Source: Micrasema longulum (Eukaryota > Arthropoda > Insecta > Trichoptera > Brachycentridae). From it: a DNA stretch of 64,000 nucleotides. Positions 32,706 through 44,584 of the stretch are shown in pieces (the first letter of the stretch is position 1; the number at the start of each line of letters is the position of its first letter). The position numbers were made by a program, and so were the translations under genes. The notes beneath the pieces are model-generated. The model saw nothing but the letters and a program-made list of their open reading frames with translations, was not told the DNA's origin and did not search any database. The stretch covers positions 186,001 through 250,000 of the forward strand of contig JAGVSM010004866.1 of NCBI GenBank assembly GCA_022494885.1. The letters run 5' to 3'.

Positions 32706-33267
32706 ATAATTTATATCACACCATCATTTTTTCTGCTAACCTTGCCAGGAATCAGATGAAGTTTAATAATTAATAAAAAATGCCAGCTAATACAAAATTT
32801 ACCTTGGTATGCTTTACCGACTTGTCATCTCTGACGTCGTATTATCAAATACAACCTAAGTGACGCCGAAATTTTACTCCGCGTTTTTAATTTAATTAAA
32901 ATTAAAATTAGTCCGCATTCACATTTCAAATAGGCTTCTGTAATTAAAAGCAAAAATCATTAAAAAAATAATATAAACTAATCATACAAAAATGAATTAA
33001 AACAGACAATGACAGTTCCTAAGACGGTATCGTCAACTATTATTTAAATGGCAGTATGGTCGCGATAATATGGACCGATGAATATTTTGATCAATTCAAT
33101 TTGTTAATCATGCAAAAAATTCTATGCAAAACGGAAATTCATAGGTAAGGTCCTAATATGTTGTCGTATGTCTGTGTCATGTATTCACATGTACAATTAC
33201 ACATACATTATAAATGCAGTTTTGTATGGACATGATAATATTCCTGTTGGTGTTTTATGCCTTACCA

Positions 33268-33452
33268 CGACCATCTACTTCTTGCGGTGCCTTATCAGGT
33301 CTCCCCGATGTTGGCGATCACTACAGCGAAAGCATCTCGGCCCTGCGCTACGTTTATATTCAGCATCCAGGACAACTGCTTATTGGATGTACTCGCCAGA
33401 GTGACTCCTGGGAAACGATGACCAGAGTGATTTCCCATTCCCTACTCTGGTG
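33268..33452 (+). repeat. Dispersed repeat E, copy 2
   Basis: The block order is the same as at 30752-30935 (GTGCCTTATCAGGTCTCCCC ... TTGGCGATCACTACAGCGAA ... CAGCATCCAGGACAACTGCT ... ACGATGACCAGAGTGATTTC). Two overlapping plus-strand open frames cross it but carry no recognised domain. Confidence 0.6.
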
Positions 33453-33559
33453 GATTTCTCTGTCGGGGATACCTTCCCTTATCTGGTTGGTTTTGGTTTA
33501 GTGGCGACAGAAACTCGCCTTTCATCCTTTCGTGATCGGCTACGACCATTCCGTAATGA

Positions 33560-35990
33560 GTGTGTATCATATCGGGGGATAATTACTACGACTAAGTTAC
33601 TTCAAAATCAACATTTGTAAGTTTCCCACTAAAAACACATTTTTTATCGTCCATGAATGCTATGAACAAAAAAGTCACGATTAAACAATGTTTTGAGTAT
33701 GCCTAAATGTTTGCAGACTGGCTGGATTTTCTCTTAGGGAGTTATTCAGATCTAAATTTGTTGCAACAGAAGGAAAAAAAAATAAGAAGGGAATATGGTA
33801 GTTCAGGCATTTACAGGGCTTATGCTCTATCGTTGACTGATTTAAGTGGCCACTTTACACTTAGTGTAACATTCCCCATTCCGCCCATATTTATACATCC
33901 ACATTTCCTCAACTCTTCCATCATTTGACTTTTTACTTTCTCGAAAATATTTTCCCTCTGTTGCAACAAATTTTAAGCCATTATTCATTCAAATAATTTT
34001 AAAATGACTTGATTCGTCTATTTGTAGCATTTATAAAGGAGGATAAAAAAAATTGTTTTCGGTAGGTAACTTACAAATCGTCGCTTCAGTTCGTTTTTGT
34101 CCAACATACTATTACACAAATCTGCAGTAATATAGTCTTAAAGTTTTTTTACGAAAGGGCATAAATAATGGCCACAGCTTGAAAAAAAAATCGTTTAAAA
34201 ACTCCTTAAACAATTTTTAACAACAACTTTTTCGTTTTCATTTAATTAAAAAAAGTTTTCTCAGAACTTCTCTACACTTAACTCAATTTCGTTAAAAAAG
34301 GTCTGTTGGACAAAAACGAACTAAAGCGACGAAATGCTGATTTTGAAGTTACTTAGTTGTCATAATTACCCCGCGATATTATTCCGTGTTGACGATGTAT
34401 TCACACAAGGTCAGGTAATTAAAACTACCGATGAGCCTCGTGTACATAAGTACACATAAAACACATGTGAGCCGTATTCTATATTTTATTTTCCCTCCTT
34501 GCAGTTTTAAAAGCCACGAACAATATGTTTCTGAAAATACTGCTTTTAACAAACAAAACTTACTTAAATACTTTCCACTAAACGCCTCGGGCAAAAGTCA
34601 TTGAGGCTCTCTTACTCAGTAAATTCAGAGTTCCGGTGCGGTGGTACCCTGGCAGTCTATTATATTTGCAACAAGCAGAGTACATAACGAGGATCAACAA
34701 TTCTTCATCCTCCCGTAGCTATTACAATCGTGGAGACTGTTACCTGCATGACAGGAAGAGGACTGCATTGTTTTGATGAAATAGAAAAATCTATGCGGAT
34801 TAATGAGGAGAAGGTGGATGCATCGCCTGAGGCCAACAAGTCGTCCGCGCCCTTCGGACCCTCTCGATGTTTCCGTTCATTTTTCTTAAAAATTATCATA
34901 TTATAAAAAAACTACGAAAAAACTAAAAAACAATCACAAACCTTTACAAAAAAAATATTTACGACTAGATATTCAGATAACAGTTAATATCAAATTGTTC
35001 ATAAAATAACAGAGAAAACGTAAAAGTCGTAATACGAGTATTTACAATAATAAACAGTTTACGTAAGGGAGAATTTGAACATTTTAAGCACAATTTAAAA
35101 ATAATATGTTTTGTACTTATTTGTTATTTTACGCTTTGTAACAGCTGATGACGTGCCATATCCCTGTTGATGACTAGATTTATATTTTTCATTAAAAAAA
35201 ATCTATCCGTCCCTCTTGGAATATCTATACTAATCTATCTATCAAGAATAAATAATAAGTGTTTGAATTTTTGTTAATAATTTGTAAACATGTAGTAATT
35301 AAGATATGTATTTGCAATATTTCAGTGCGTATTACTAACCTATATTGTAATTAAATATGCATTTCAATTAATATTTTTTTGTCACAAAATTACGAAATAG
35401 AAGACACGTTCGTTAATACTCATCACGCAATTAAGGTAATATACAGAGCTGGAACATTAGTTATAGTGTAAACATCTGAATATTGATATCTCATTTTTGT
35501 AACGCCTACCTCAAAGTTGTTTTTTTAGTTTAAATACTGGAAGGTGTTCAGATTTTAGATTAGTAAAAAAGACGCTATCGTTGTATCCTGTCCAAAGTTA
35601 AATAGCGTATATCTATATATACATACATAGATAAGTGATGGAATTAGTTGCAGGATAACGAGTTCCTGCACCCACTCACAAGGATTAGGACTTGCAGCTC
35701 TTTCAAAGATATAAGGTACTATGTACTGACATCGCCCACTGAAATTTAAATGGAGATTGAAAGAAAAAGGCTGAAACGTCTTTCATATTGGTTCTTAAAA
35801 GCCTTTTGTGTGTAAAGATTACCCCTATTCACAAAAAAGATTTTCACCAACATTTTACAATTTTATTAAATAATTTCATTTACGAGTATTTACCTAACTC
35901 ATTTTAGAATATAAGTTTGTAAAATATAAGTATCGACGTATACTTGAGAGTAAAAATATACTTACAGTTTTTCTGTGATGATAATGATAA
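33560..35990. other. Gene-poor stretch
   Basis: No supported gene. The interval 34705-34899 has more balanced base composition and a 64-codon minus-strand frame (EGPKGADDLLASGDASTFSS). It could be a decayed repeat or exon, but there is nothing to decide this. Confidence 0.4.
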
Positions 35991-35994
35991 AAAA

Positions 35995-36135
35995 AATATC
36001 ATTATCATTCTCTTTTCTGTACCCAGTGGTGCATAAAACACTTTATTCATAAACCAAACGCAGCGTACTTCAATAATCTGATACATGAAGGTAATGTGAT
36101 AAGTCGTACACTTTAGGACCAGTCAAATTTATCAA
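35995..36135 (-). repeat. SINE family A fragment
   Basis: On the minus strand, the body (TGACTGGTCCTAAAGTGTAC, then ATCACATTACCTTCATGTAT) leads to the 3' block GTGTTTTATGCACCACTGGG and an ATGATAATGAT tail. The head is missing. Confidence 0.65.
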
Positions 36136-36574
36136 GTGGGTACTTAAATTATATTCAGTAGATGAACATTCAACATAAACCAAAATATAATGATGTCTTT
36201 CTGAAAACAAATGTCGTGCTAATAATTAAAAAACATTTAAAGTCATTTATAAATTGTAGCTATTTGGTGATATTTTTTTCCATTTCAACTATGCATAATG
36301 CGCTGGCTTTAGATTTAAGCATGCGTCATAGGATGTTTTTTCATCTCTCAAATGTAAACATATGACGTTTAATATACCTAGAACTATTGGTGAGGTGTCA
36401 GCATTTTTATTTTACGTATACGGTACTCAGGTATTCATGTTGAAGTCACTGATTCTGAGAACGATGACGATTCCTGTAGTAACTCGCCACGCCCGAAGTC
36501 TTCGCAAATTGCACATAAAAGATTATTTAATTCTTATATTCAGTTAGTTATTAATTTATTATTAAGTACACATA

Positions 36575-36715
36575 AACCACATTAACCCCGATGGACGCTG
36601 TAATGCGATCCGAAACGTCGGTAAAAAGTACGAAGGGCACACGGTATAATATCCCAGAAAAACTTATTGTAAATCTGAACGGCCGTGAAAATCTAAGAAA
36701 GCAGTTTTATTTGTT
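36575..36715 (+). repeat. Penelope-like/hammerhead-like motif region
   Basis: CCCCGATGGACGCTGTAATG then CGATCCGAAACGTCGGTAAA: outer CCGA/TCGG pairing and an inner GGACGC/GCGATCC stem precede CGAAAC (36611-36616). This layout resembles degenerate hammerhead motifs with CCGAUG in place of CUGAUGA. Downstream come GGTATAATATCCC and GAACGGCCGTGAAAATCTAA. It is a repeat-like non-coding motif; catalytic ability is doubtful. Confidence 0.35.
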
Positions 36716-36719
36716 TTGT

Positions 36720-38470
36720 TATATTGATATAGAACTACTTTTAATTTAAAATAATAAAATCTCTATTTTAGTACATGCTGACCCATGTTAGATGCAGACT
36801 ACTCTAAACAGAGGACCTCTGTATTAATTTTCAAGTGCACTAGTTTTACATAAAGTCTCTTATATTGAATACGAACTGAACCCGGCAATGCTTTGCTTTC
36901 ACTATATTTGAGAACATATTTGTATTTATAGATTAAACGATTATGATCGAAAGTTTGATATCAATTATTTTATTTAGTTAAAATTAGATATGTACACATA
37001 CATGATTGTTTTTGTGTTTCGGATTCCATAAATCGTGAGGATATACGGTGACATGGTATTTTGATAAATAGGTATTTGAACATTGTTTTTTCAGTTACTG
37101 TTTTAAAAATGCCACCCCAATGCTTTGCAAAAAAGAAAACTGCATTTCGGACCTTTTATGCCTAACTAAAATAGACAAAATCTACGTTTCGGTGTCATAA
37201 ATTTTTATCTTTTGATAGTGTAACTTTTTGTTAATAAGTAGGAACCTAGGTAATTGTTTATTATTGTAGTCAAAATCTAATAATAGTTAATATTCAAATA
37301 TTGAATTTAAGTAGGTACGTAAGTACTCGTTTATGTTTGAATTCCAAAACATCAAATAATTCATTTTTAAATTAAGAATTCTTTTTGCGAATGTCAAACT
37401 CTCCTCATCTCATTAACAAAGGTGCATTTAATTAAGGAATGCAATTTTCAAAAATGTATTGAATGTCAGTTAATATTATTTTAATTTTACCAAAAATACA
37501 GTTAAAAGAAATTAATGGGTAGAAATTATAAGGAATTTAATGAAATAATCTGATTGGAATTCATAAAAAATGAATGTTGTTAGTAATAATTAAAAAAAAA
37601 AATCTTTTCAAAAAATTAACATCTTTCCAATTTTTTTTGCACTTGCATTTTCGGCAAGTGCTGCTCTGGTGAACGAAAAAAATCATTTAACCTCCTAACT
37701 GTTTTTCTACTTAATGAATTGAAGATTATAAGTTCTATAAATATGCTCATGGCAAAGATCTCCATTTAGCTAAAAACCGCACGCAAATCGGTCATCGATG
37801 ACACACATACGAACATTGCCTTTTATTAATATAAATGTATAAAGGTATATCCAATAAACTTAAAAATAATAATTTTATGACTACGTTAAGCGCGTAATCA
37901 CGGCCGAAATAAATAAATTGTATTTATTTTACTTCACAAAAGTTTGTGTTTATATACAAGTATAAACAAAAATATAAAAGTATGTTTTTTAAATTTATTT
38001 TCTTTTCCCATTCCTGAATAATTTACATTTCTATCAACGAGAACAACGACGTATGTGCGAAAAATGCGGCATTGACTATTTTTTTATATTTGATCGTAAA
38101 AACGTTTTATAGAGACCTTATATTCTAGGTTTGAAATAATATATTATTAAAAATTATATTACAAAAATGGCGTAAAATACGTTAGCTATAATAATGATAT
38201 TGATCAAATACATGTAAGGCCTTATTTATAGACCAATTATAAAATTATGCCTAGGCATAGTAATGGAAAAAGGACGGTACAGTACAAATTCTTGAACCTC
38301 ACATAAAGTAGTACTCGTTATAGAGCTGAGATAGTGACCATAGTTGCTTATTCTACGCTTGTACCTGGGTCCAACGTGGTAAAGCACAGGAATAAATATT
38401 TGTCATATTTTTCTCCTGTCAAATGGATTGAATTTATTTTTTTCAAATTTAAGTAATTTATCGAACGTGC
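36720..38470. other. AT-rich spacer, nothing recognised
   Basis: No gene, array or transposon end is recognised. Confidence 0.45.
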
Positions 38471-38480
38471 TATTTTTCCA

Positions 38481-38579
38481 GGGCTGGTATTCCGAACGCT
38501 ATCATAACGCGGTAAAGCGCATTTTTACGTACTTAATATGCGTTATACCGCGCTATAAATGCGTTCGGAAAGCTAGCCC
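38481..38579. mobile_element. 99-bp foldback MITE
   Basis: The left end GGGCTGGTATTCCGAACGCT and the inverted right end GGGCTAGCTTTCCGAACGCA are near-identical. The similarity continues inward (ATAACGCGGTA against ATAGCGCGGTA, then AAGCGCAT against TAACGCAT), so nearly the whole element is a hairpin with a tiny loop. CAG flanks both sides if the terminal G is shared (38479-38481 and 38579-38581), a possible 3-bp duplication as in PIF/Harbinger MITEs. Confidence 0.65.
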
Positions 38580-38584
38580 AGAGA

Positions 38585-39280
38585 TTTTAAAGTAAAATAT
38601 CAATTATTAGTATATAAATGATCAACAAATTTTCATTTCATTCTGATAAATTTTCTTTAGCAGATATTTTAACAATGATCCTTGATACGTTTTGCCGTAT
38701 TAAAACATAAAATATTGTTTATTGTAATAAATATTTAATTTTACATTTATCCAATCATCTAAACATTTTATCAATGGCATATTTAGGTATTTAATTGATT
38801 GTTTTTATGACGCTAATGTCAATAATTTTTGAGTGGTGTAGTATTCAAGAATTGACTTTCTTTCTTTACATTCAATATTATCTTTCAATAGTCTCATGAC
38901 TTCCAGAAAATATTTATTATTTTAAGGTTGTTCTTTTATAACAAACTCCAAGTGTAAAATTTCACAGGAATGAAATAATACATCAATAAATATATATCAT
39001 TATCGATTTTGATAGATTTAGATTTCGTTAGATGCTTGACATTTTTATAATTTGTTTTGTTTTTTCTTGTATCTAATACGAATAACGTTTTAATATTTGT
39101 AAATGCACAAACGCACGCAGCTTGTTCACAAATTAGTATTAAAAATACGAATAAATAATAACCAATTAAAAGTGTAGATAGGAAATTATATTGAAAAAAT
39201 AACAATTCATTAGTTTATTATTGTCAACATTATTGAGGATATTTCCTTTTTTTCGAAATGCACGATGTTGAATCGAGTTG
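38585..39280. other. AT-rich spacer
   Basis: No gene recognised. An 89-codon minus-strand frame at 38936-39205 is hydrophobic but without a domain. Confidence 0.4.
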
Positions 39281-39345
39281 TGGTTCCGCGGCTAGTGTCG
39301 CGGACTCACAGATCAAAGGTCCGAAGAGTCCCACAGAAGATAAAT
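39280..39345 (+). repeat. SINE family B head
   Basis: GAGTTGTGGTTCCGCGGCTA then GTGTCGCGGACTCACAGATC and AAAGGTCCGA match the family B tRNA-like head in plus orientation. The B box is decayed and the body is not evident. Confidence 0.5.
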
Positions 39346-39349
39346 ATTT

Positions 39350-41725
39350 ATGTAAATAAAAAAAAGAATTGAAACTAATGGAAAATTTAAAATTTAATGA
39401 CATTCAAGAGAATTCATAAATGAAAATATACAAACAGAACAAAGGAACTAATTAGCTCTTAAAATATTTATATGGCTCAATATTCGAGCCCGCTGAATGG
39501 ACAGCCGGATAGATCTGGTATTGATATTTATAACCTCAAAGTGATACATCACTTTTCGTATGGCGTTATTCATTTAATCGAGAAACATTATTGAATTAAA
39601 AGGTCGTAATTTTACAATGTGACATTTCACGGTGTATGGCAAATTAGAGAAAAATAATGTATATAATTAAAATTTTGAGATTTTTTCAACATGTTTTGAC
39701 ATTTCAAAATATATTTAATTGAAGCTGTAAGTGAGAAATTTAATCCCCTTTCTCCCTCATACAAAACGTTTAGACAGTGCAATACCGAATGAGCTTTAAA
39801 CGATAAATTTTATGAGACGAAAATGAGTCTACTTAACGGTTAGAGGTCAAATTTCTATCAGCTAATTTAAAAAGTTCAACATAGCACGGCAGTATTAAAT
39901 AACATCGGGTGAATTTATTAATATTTTTAAATTTCTCAATAGGCAGGTAAACATATGAAACAGTACCCCATGAGGCCGACTAATCTCCACTCGATTTATT
40001 TATGCAAAAAACTCACTCGCGAGTAGACACTAAATAAATAAAACCAAAACAGAAAATAGTAAACAAGTATCTACCCATTCTTATTTTACCGGCCCGAGTG
40101 GATTGGCGCGATATGTGTGAAACGGGCCCGTGCATAACAAACACAATCAATCATTTTTGGAATAATAATATATGAGATACCCAAGAACCAAAGGATATGC
40201 TTTTGTACTTATCGGGCTGTGAGTGTAAAAAAAATAATAAAAACGCTCTCATGTAAAGTTGACGAAAATCACACGCGTCGTTCCACGATTATGAGGAAAT
40301 ATTTAAGTTAGTTTTTTTACTTGCTCTGTCTTGTGTACTTATTGAAAGAAAGATGTTTGTTTGGCGAAGATAAGTAAAAAGTAATAAACTAATTTGGTAC
40401 TGATATGAATTTATTCGGCCATTAACTATTTATTAGTTTTTGTCCGTATGGGCGACTCTATAAGCGGGTGGCGTATTATTACTCCACTAGAGGATTTACA
40501 TATTGAAACTTATACTTAGATGGTAATTTAAGAAAATATGTGATATTTTTATTAATGTATATCTTGCGCTTTTCGCATTTTTGTATTCGTTTTCTAAAGA
40601 TTTTTATGTAAAATATTGAAGCGAAATTCGTTATTTTTGTTTTTTTTTTGCTGCAAAAAACTCTGTAAACATGTTTTAATCTGAATAATAATAATAATTT
40701 ATTTTTACCAAGCCCCGCATTGAAAGGTTAGGAGTGATCTGAAAAACAATCAATTTTTTTTTTAATGTAATGTCAATGTTTTATTGTTTTAAAAATAATC
40801 TGAATGTGAAATTTCAGTATTTGATTCATCTCTTACGTAGTAAATAGTTAGCAGAGGAAGAACATCTGTATTGTAATAGTAAATAGATGGTTTTGTTGCA
40901 ATTTGTCCAGCGTCTCCCACGATCTCGGTCTGCCCTCGGCTGCGGGGAACAATGCCGTAATAGGCGTCTGACAATGGGAGATTCTGTTTTTAGTTATATG
41001 CCTACAGTCGTCTATCTATCCACAGTCTGCAGTAAATAGCCTCTAGTCTACCGACTGAGACCTTCGATCACAAAGTGACGGTAAGAGATTTATCGATGTT
41101 TGTCAAAATGAAACACCTTTTATTTGCTATCAAATTAAAACAATATTTGAGTAGCTTATATTTGTATCCTGCCCGAGATTAGGCGTCGCGTCGGCTACTG
41201 CCATTCCAATCTGAGTGCATATCAAAGAGTACTTCTACTTTTATGTTGCATAGCATGGCATGCCTTCATTTGGCAAGTCACCATTCAACAACTCACGCTG
41301 ATTATATCAAAATTGGATTTGCTCTTATTTTGGCTGCATACAAACAAAAACTTAGTTGACTCTTAAGCTAAACTCTCAATCCCAGACTCGGTGATTCAGT
41401 ATTTAGTCCTGTCAACAGTAATCAATTGTATTTTCAAAATCAATGAAGATATTGTAGAAATATGTTTTCATATAGAACTTTGAAAAAGAAAATATAAAAA
41501 ATGTGTCCTTAGAAAAACGCGACATGTTTGGCATTGATAGTTGTAACGTCAAGATTCGTGATGATGTTCCATAAAAATTTGAATGGAACAAAGTTGAAAT
41601 TGAACATGAATCGTAACGTATTAAGGGGCTGGCCAATGCAATGACCGTTTTTGCGGGAATTCAAAATAACAAATTAAAAAATATGTTTTATGCTTCTAAA
41701 AAGCAGAAAAGATTTTTTTTACACT
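39350..41725. other. Gene-poor stretch
   Basis: No supported gene. A GC-balanced patch at about 40890-40985 gives a short minus-strand frame (GIVPRSRGQTEIVGDAGQIA) of unknown meaning. Confidence 0.4.
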
Positions 41726-41729
41726 AGTA

Positions 41730-41866
41730 TATTTCAAAGTACCTGGACTGGCATTTGAAACGTAAGACAAAATAGTAATCATCATACCTTCTTGTAACAA
41801 AAAATGATCACGATACGCTGCGATTGGTGTACCAATGCAGTAAACTATGCACTATTATTGCCCCGC
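41730..41866 (+). repeat. SINE family A, 3' part, apparently interrupted
   Basis: The body (ATTTCAAAGTACCTGGACTG, GAAACGTAAGAC, GATCACGATACGCTGCGATT, GGTGTACCAATGCAGTAAAC) reaches TATGCAC and then stops matching. The missing tail CATTAGGTGTGGAAAGGGAA with TGATG appears at 42657-42681, so about 790 bp seem to have been inserted into the SINE. Confidence 0.6.
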
Positions 41867-42656
41867 CACAATATGCTCCTTGCGCTGCTCATCCTTATGC
41901 TCCTTGCGCTGCCGCCTTCTCGCCCGATGTTGCCCTCCGCCCACACACTGCTCTACTCGCGCAATTAATCGCACTTGTCATATGTTTTTCTATACAATGG
42001 ACGATGAAAATGTACAACTAATTATTTCAATGTATATTAATATGGAATATGTTTTTTTTAAATACTTTTTATTTCCTTTTTTAATTAATATAAAACAAAA
42101 AAGTACCTTATAATCTTTTACAGAATATTTCCTTTTCTCTTTCTTATATTACACAAAAATATCATACCTGTCTTTTTATTATAGGAGCGAAAATTCATAA
42201 ACATTTCTTGTATACCCACGAACAGGCCATGACTAGGTGGGATTTTTTTTTTTACTATTTTTACTGTTAATATATGTATTTCATTGCTATGTAACTATCC
42301 TTTTTTTTCAGTACTCTGTTTTACCTCTTCTGTATATTGTAAAAAAAACAAACAAATAAAAATAAAAAAAAATAAAAAAATGTCATACAAAGAAATATAC
42401 GTCATTAAAATATGACGCGTGCGTCTTGTGTGACCGCTCTATGCGTACTGCGAGACTGCGACCGCGCGATTATGTGGCCACTCACTTGCGCTCATATTGC
42501 CGGTCCTTTAACTCGCGCTCAAAAAACCGACAAAATAGGGAGCGTTGGGCACGACGAGGAGCATGACGTGCGGCATAACGAGTAATGTTGCCACACTACG
42601 TCTCTGCCTCCTTTCCTCGCTACTTCCCATGCCACTCGTCGAGTGTGTGGCAGGCC
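41867..42656. mobile_element. Probable DNA transposon inserted in SINE
   Basis: The insert begins with GCCCCGCCACAATATGCTCC after TATTATT and ends with CGAGTGTGTGGCAGGCC. Read inward, the ends share G-CC-GCCACA, and both sub-termini carry ATGCTCCT(T/C)G motifs. The interior holds a LINE 3' end (42030-42385). No transposase is visible. Terminal repeats are short and imperfect, and I cannot define a target duplication, so the boundaries are uncertain by several bases. Confidence 0.35.
42030..42385 (+). repeat. LINE 3' UTR repeat G, copy 1
   Basis: A block of about 340 bp matches 56580-56925: TTTTATTTCCTTTTTTAATT, TTATAGGAG(C/A)GAAAATTCA, TTGTATACCCACGAA(C/T)AG, TGCTATGTAACTATC, AGTACTCTGTTTTACCTCTT and TGTATATTGTAAAAAAAA, ending in a (AAAT/AAAC)-rich tail. 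The A-rich end marks the 3' terminus on the plus strand. No ORF is kept. Confidence 0.7.
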
Positions 42657-42689
42657 CATTAGGTGTGGAAAGGGAATGATGAAAAAAGC

Positions 42690-43840
42690 AGCATAAATAA
42701 TCTTTTTTACTGGACTATATTCCACTGACGCATATTGCTTTAAAAATGTAAAAAAAAGTGATATGTATTTCAGTCGAGGTACTCTACACATTGTGTTTCT
42801 TAACAATACTGTAAAGTTGGCGTCCTTAACCAACTATTTTAAAACATTTTGTCATTTATCTTCGACGTTTAAATTTCTTATTTACGTAGTGTGTGCCAAA
42901 TATGTTATAGAGAAATTTTTTAACAAATATTCTAATTTTCATATGGAAAGTCGTGTTGATTGTGTCGACAAACATCGGTAAACCTCTTGTCGTCTTATTG
43001 TAATGCGGGTCCGGAGGCAATCTAGCTTGGCCGCGTGTCACGGAACACATGATCACTTTCCGTTACTTCATTATCTTCCCCTTTATGCTATGGTCACTCG
43101 CCCAACGGTAAAGACCCACAGCTAAAATAGTCTTTATAATTCTAACTTTAAAGTGGTGTTTTACATGTAAATTTTATAAGTTCTGCATTTAAATGCGAAG
43201 ATCAAATTCAAGGAAAATGCCGATTTGCTACGAATGTCAGCACCTGATGGTTCGGCGATGGCGTCCAAACGTCTTTGAAGTATAAATTATACCCTCTGAA
43301 TATCAATTTTACAACAACAAAAACAGTGTTTTATGTACTTTCACAAAATGTTAACGAAAAGGCGGACTGTAAATGAAAAACGAATTTCATTCAGTTTTGT
43401 GATTGGGAAATATTTGAGGAAAAGATAGGAACATGGAATGGATACCTACCTTTAATATGGTGTCAATGTTTTTCAATTTCTGGCACTGGATAACAAATGA
43501 ACTATTAAATGTAACAATATTTTCCATGACGCGCGACGATTCCAACCACTTTTTTTATATCCCGAGAAAAACGCTAAAAAATATGCAATTGGAGATTTCA
43601 ACGGCCGGGCTATAACGTTTTTTATATTATGTAAATTAAACCGGCAAGAAAACAGTTTAAAATTAAAAAAAAAAAACAAACTTTTTATGTAATTTTGACT
43701 ACCAACACAAGCAAAAAAGGTTATGACGTATATAGGAATACCAGTAATTAAAATATATACTTGCCATTTGAAAATTCCGGTAGGTACGGGGGTATATCAG
43801 TTTTTTTTATTCGTGCATGCACTAGGAGGCTAACATTCAG
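42690..43840. other. Gene-poor stretch
   Basis: No supported gene. Several 60-104-codon frames overlap on opposite strands without domain character. Confidence 0.4.
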
Positions 43841-43844
43841 CAAT

Positions 43845-43915
43845 CGCCCTTCGGGCCTCATTTCATTAGCCCTGCCGAGCCTCAGTCTATCGACACTTCG
43901 GGTCTCGGTTGATTA
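43845..43915. repeat. Degenerate ~23-bp tandem repeat, second locus
   Basis: Three units with CTTCGGGCCTCA, CTGCCGAGCCTCA and CTTCGGGTCTCG cores, each followed by a TT(A/T)-rich spacer, match the unit seen at 6955-7105. Confidence 0.55.
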
Positions 43916-44069
43916 GAATCTTGGACACCTGAAAGTATCGCCGATTTGGGCATCACAATTGTTTTTTTGTTCGGAGAAATCTAAATGTAATAAAGAAGAA
44001 TCAGTCACTCAAAAGAATGCTACCAAAACCACGCAAAATAAACAAATACATTGAATTCGAGTTGTTAGA

Positions 44070-44160
44070 ACCGGCTTATGATCCCGTGGCTAATGTCGCC
44101 GACTCGCGGATCAAAAGTCTAAGGTTCAAACCCCCGCTATGCCGCAACTCCAATTCCACC
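44070..44160 (+). repeat. SINE family B head
   Basis: TATGATCCCGTGGCTAATGT then CGCCGACTCGCGGATCAAAA and AAGGTTCAAACCCCCGCTAT match A-box and B-box regions of family B in plus orientation. Confidence 0.55.
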
Positions 44161-44174
44161 ATTATTATAATTTT

Positions 44175-44262
44175 CTCCTTATTTCTAGCCAGCACTCTCG
44201 CCTCCTCCCACGTCAATCCAGCGCCCCTAAGTTTCGCTGAATTAAGTGCAAAGATTGTCATT
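44175..44262 (-). pseudogene. RTE-like LINE ORF2 tail fragment
   Basis: The minus-strand frame reads AKLRGAGLTWEEARVLARNK, which matches the equivalent stretch AELRGAGLTWEETKVLAGDR at 49030-49110. This (S/G)LTW-(E/D)E-(A/T) block lies at the C-terminal end of RTE-type ORF2 tails. Only this short part is kept here. Confidence 0.6.
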
Positions 44263-44264
44263 GA

Positions 44265-44580
44265 CGGCCTTACAGGGCGGCGTTTAAAGAAGAGGCAACT
44301 CGGGTTTAGATTTCCGAGGCTGGGGGATTGATGTTTTCGTAATCTAGATGTTTTAAAAAGGCTGGATGATTAGTCCCGCGCTCTCGAGGCTCTGGGTTGC
44401 AAGGGCTCTTAGGGTCGGCTCAACCCGGTTTTTGTGCAGGGGTTATCCTTTCTTTAAGGGTGGAGATCAGTTTTGAGGCACCAAAGACTCGCTTTCAGCC
44501 CCTGCCGTTTGCTACAGTTAGTTGCGTTGCCCGGTGGCCGCTACGAGGAGACCGACAGTAGCATTTGCAGGATAGAGTAT
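44265..44580. other. GC-richer block of unknown origin
   Basis: More GC-rich than its surroundings, with GGTCGGCTCAACCCGGTTTT and CGAGGCTCTGGGTTGCAAGG. No protein or known repeat is recognised. It abuts the LINE tail and may belong to the same repeat. Confidence 0.3.
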
Positions 44581-44584
44581 TTAT

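Noticed and set aside
35740..35800. Another GAAAC-type ribozyme core (GGCTGAAACGTC)
   Set aside because: No stem or CUGANGA strand precedes it in a fitting position.
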